A DNA stretch of 7,488 bases, taken from positions 1-7,488 of the forward strand of contig JASHVB010000006.1 in assembly GCA_030039695.1 (NCBI GenBank). Reading direction: 5' to 3'. Of the stretch, positions 6,274-7,488 are shown piece after piece. The DNA comes from Acetobacteraceae bacterium. Its GTDB lineage: Bacteria > Pseudomonadota > Alphaproteobacteria > Acetobacterales > Acetobacteraceae. Numbering within the stretch: position 1 is the first letter of the stretch; every line of letters begins with the position of its first letter. Below the pieces are notes generated by a model. That model searched no databases, was not told where the DNA came from, and saw only the letters and a list, made by a program, of their open reading frames with translations. The position numbers and the translations under genes are program-made.

Positions 6274-7488
6274 ATGAATGTGCCGTTCGACCCGACGTTC
6301 TTAATGAGCGAAAGATTTGCTGTCGGTCAGCCGGTCTCCCGCAAGGAGGACCCCGTCCTGCTGCGCGGCCAAGGCCGCTACACCGACGATCTGAACCTTC
6401 CCGGCCAACTCTATGGTGTGATGGCGCGAAGCCGGATCGCGCATGGCACGCTGCGCTCGATCGACGCGGACGCGGCGCGGGATGCGCCCGGCGTGCACCT
6501 GATCGTCACGGCCGCCGACCTCGATGCAGCAGGGATCAAGAACATGCCCGCTGCGGCGGGGAAGAACCGTGACGGCACGCCGACTCCACGGCCGCCGCAA
6601 CGGCCATTGGCGAGCGATCGTGTGCGTTATGTCGGTGAGCCGATCGCGATGGTGGTGGCCGAGACAAGCAAACAGGCGAAGGACGCCGCTGAGTTGGTCC
6701 TTACCGACATCGATCAGCTGCCGGCCGTGACAAGCGCGAGCGCCGCCACGGCGGCCAATGCCCCGCAACTGCACGCCGACGCGCCGGGCAATGTCTGCCT
6801 GGACTTCCACTATGGCGACAGTGAGCAGGTTGCCGCGGCCTTCGCTCAGGCGGCGCATGTCACGAGACTGTCGCTGCGCAACAACCGGATTGTCGTGTGT
6901 CCGATGGAGCCGCGCGCTGCCATCGGCGAGTACGACTCGGAGACGGACCGGCTGATCCTGCGCCTCGGCTGTCAAGGTGTGTTCGGTCAGCGCAACCTGC
7001 TGAGTGGCATCCTCGGCCTGCCGGTGGAGAAGTTGCGCATCCTCACGGGCAATGTCGGCGGCTCGTTCGGCATGAAGGCGTCAGCGTATCCCGAATATGT
7101 CTGTCTGCTGCACGCGGCACGCACCGTCGGGCGGCCAGTGAAGTGGACCGACGAACGGTCCGAGAGCTTCCTGTCCGACAGCCACGGGCGTGACCATGAG
7201 ATGACCGCAGAGCTGGCGCTCGATGCGGACGGCAGGTTCCTCGCTGTGCGCGTGGCGGGTTTTGGTAATCTCGGCGCCTGGCTCAGTAACGCGACGACGA
7301 TCCCGCCGACGGTGAACACGGTGAAGAACATTATCGGCGTCTACGCGACACCGCTGATCGAAGTGTCGTCGAAGTGCATGTTCACCAATACGACACCGGT
7401 GGGTGCGTATCGCGGTGCCGGGCGCCCGGAAGGCAATTACTACATGGAGCGCCTGGTCGACACCGCGGCGCGCGAGATGGGTATCGAC
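6274..7488 (+). CDS. Molybdenum hydroxylase large subunit, CoxL form II / xanthine dehydrogenase family (cut by right edge)
   Basis: The first 405 residues of a molybdopterin-cytosine-dinucleotide-binding subunit, about half the usual 750-800. Enzymes of this family hydroxylate aldehydes, purines or N-heterocycles, or oxidise CO, working with FeS and FAD subunits. It opens GQPVSRKEDPVLLRGQGRYTDD, the standard start of the aldehyde oxidase/xanthine dehydrogenase a/b hammerhead domain (about 18-150). Cofactor-domain motifs follow: MEPR (211-214), GCQGVFGQR (232-240), GGSFGMK (262-268, usually GGGFG-K) and AYRGAGR (378-384). AYRGAGR is the form II signature; true CO dehydrogenases carry AYRCSFR, so CO is unlikely to be the main substrate. 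The catalytic Glu near the C-terminus is outside the window. ATG 6274 is chosen with weak AAAGG (6258-6262); ATG 6304 is an alternative lacking a ribosome site. No FeS or FAD subunit gene precedes it. Confidence 0.9.
   Translation, partial: MNVPFDPTFLMSERFAVGQPVSRKEDPVLLRGQGRYTDDLNLPGQLYGVMARSRIAHGTLRSIDADAARDAPGVHLIVTAADLDAAGIKNMPAAAGKNRDGTPTPRPPQRPLASDRVRYVGEPIAMVVAETSKQAKDAAELVLTDIDQLPAVTSASAATAANAPQLHADAPGNVCLDFHYGDSEQVAAAFAQAAHVTRLSLRNNRIVVCPMEPRAAIGEYDSETDRLILRLGCQGVFGQRNLLSGILGLPVEKLRILTGNVGGSFGMKASAYPEYVCLLHAARTVGRPVKWTDERSESFLSDSHGRDHEMTAELALDADGRFLAVRVAGFGNLGAWLSNATTIPPTVNTVKNIIGVYATPLIEVSSKCMFTNTTPVGAYRGAGRPEGNYYMERLVDTAAREMGID

Noticed and set aside
6274..7488. Assignment of the molybdenum hydroxylase as an aerobic CO dehydrogenase (coxL form I)
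   Set aside because: The active-site loop is AYRGAGR, the form II type, and lacks the Cys-Ser-Phe-Arg element of true CO dehydrogenases.

Overview
This window reads as a molybdenum-responsive locus of a high-GC proteobacterium. Gene style, GC content and the protein families suggest an alphaproteobacterium, but nothing here fixes the taxon. At its centre is a molybdate ABC transporter operon (modABC, 3687-6203). It is flanked by a divergent 68-residue molbindin (mop, 3328-3534) and by the start of a molybdenum hydroxylase large subunit of the CoxL form II / xanthine dehydrogenase family (6274 to the right edge). The left part holds two divergent aldehyde dehydrogenase (ALDH) genes: one is cut by the left edge (1-440, minus) and one is complete (589-2022, plus). 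The complete one is followed in the same direction by a DUF2325 coiled-coil protein of unknown function (2053-3327).

Layout: 1-440 partial ALDH (minus); 441-588 divergent control region; 589-2022 ALDH and 2053-3327 DUF2325 protein, probably one transcript; 3328-3534 mop on the minus strand, its stop codon touching that of the DUF2325 gene; 3535-3686 mop/modA divergent control region; modA-modB-modC tightly overlapping; 6204-6273 short control region; 6274-7488 molybdenum hydroxylase, open at the right edge. No intergenic stretch exceeds 300 bases. I saw no RNA gene, mobile element, CRISPR array or convincing hairpin terminator.

The main observation is that each of the three control regions contains one 24-bp imperfect palindrome of the same geometry (503-526, 3619-3642, 6224-6247). 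Each begins CGCT and has a TAT-type core mirrored around the centre, which matches the size and half-site pattern of ModE/Mo-box operators. One lies exactly midway between the two divergent ALDH start codons. If these are real ModE-type sites, the whole window is one molybdate regulon: uptake (modABC), storage or buffering (mop), a molybdenum-dependent hydroxylase, and, unexpectedly, two NAD-type (molybdenum-free) aldehyde dehydrogenases plus a DUF2325 protein.

A reasonable hypothesis is a metal-sparing enzyme switch, in which molybdenum-free dehydrogenases and a molybdenum hydroxylase are controlled oppositely by molybdate. No modE gene is visible in the window, so the regulator would have to lie elsewhere.
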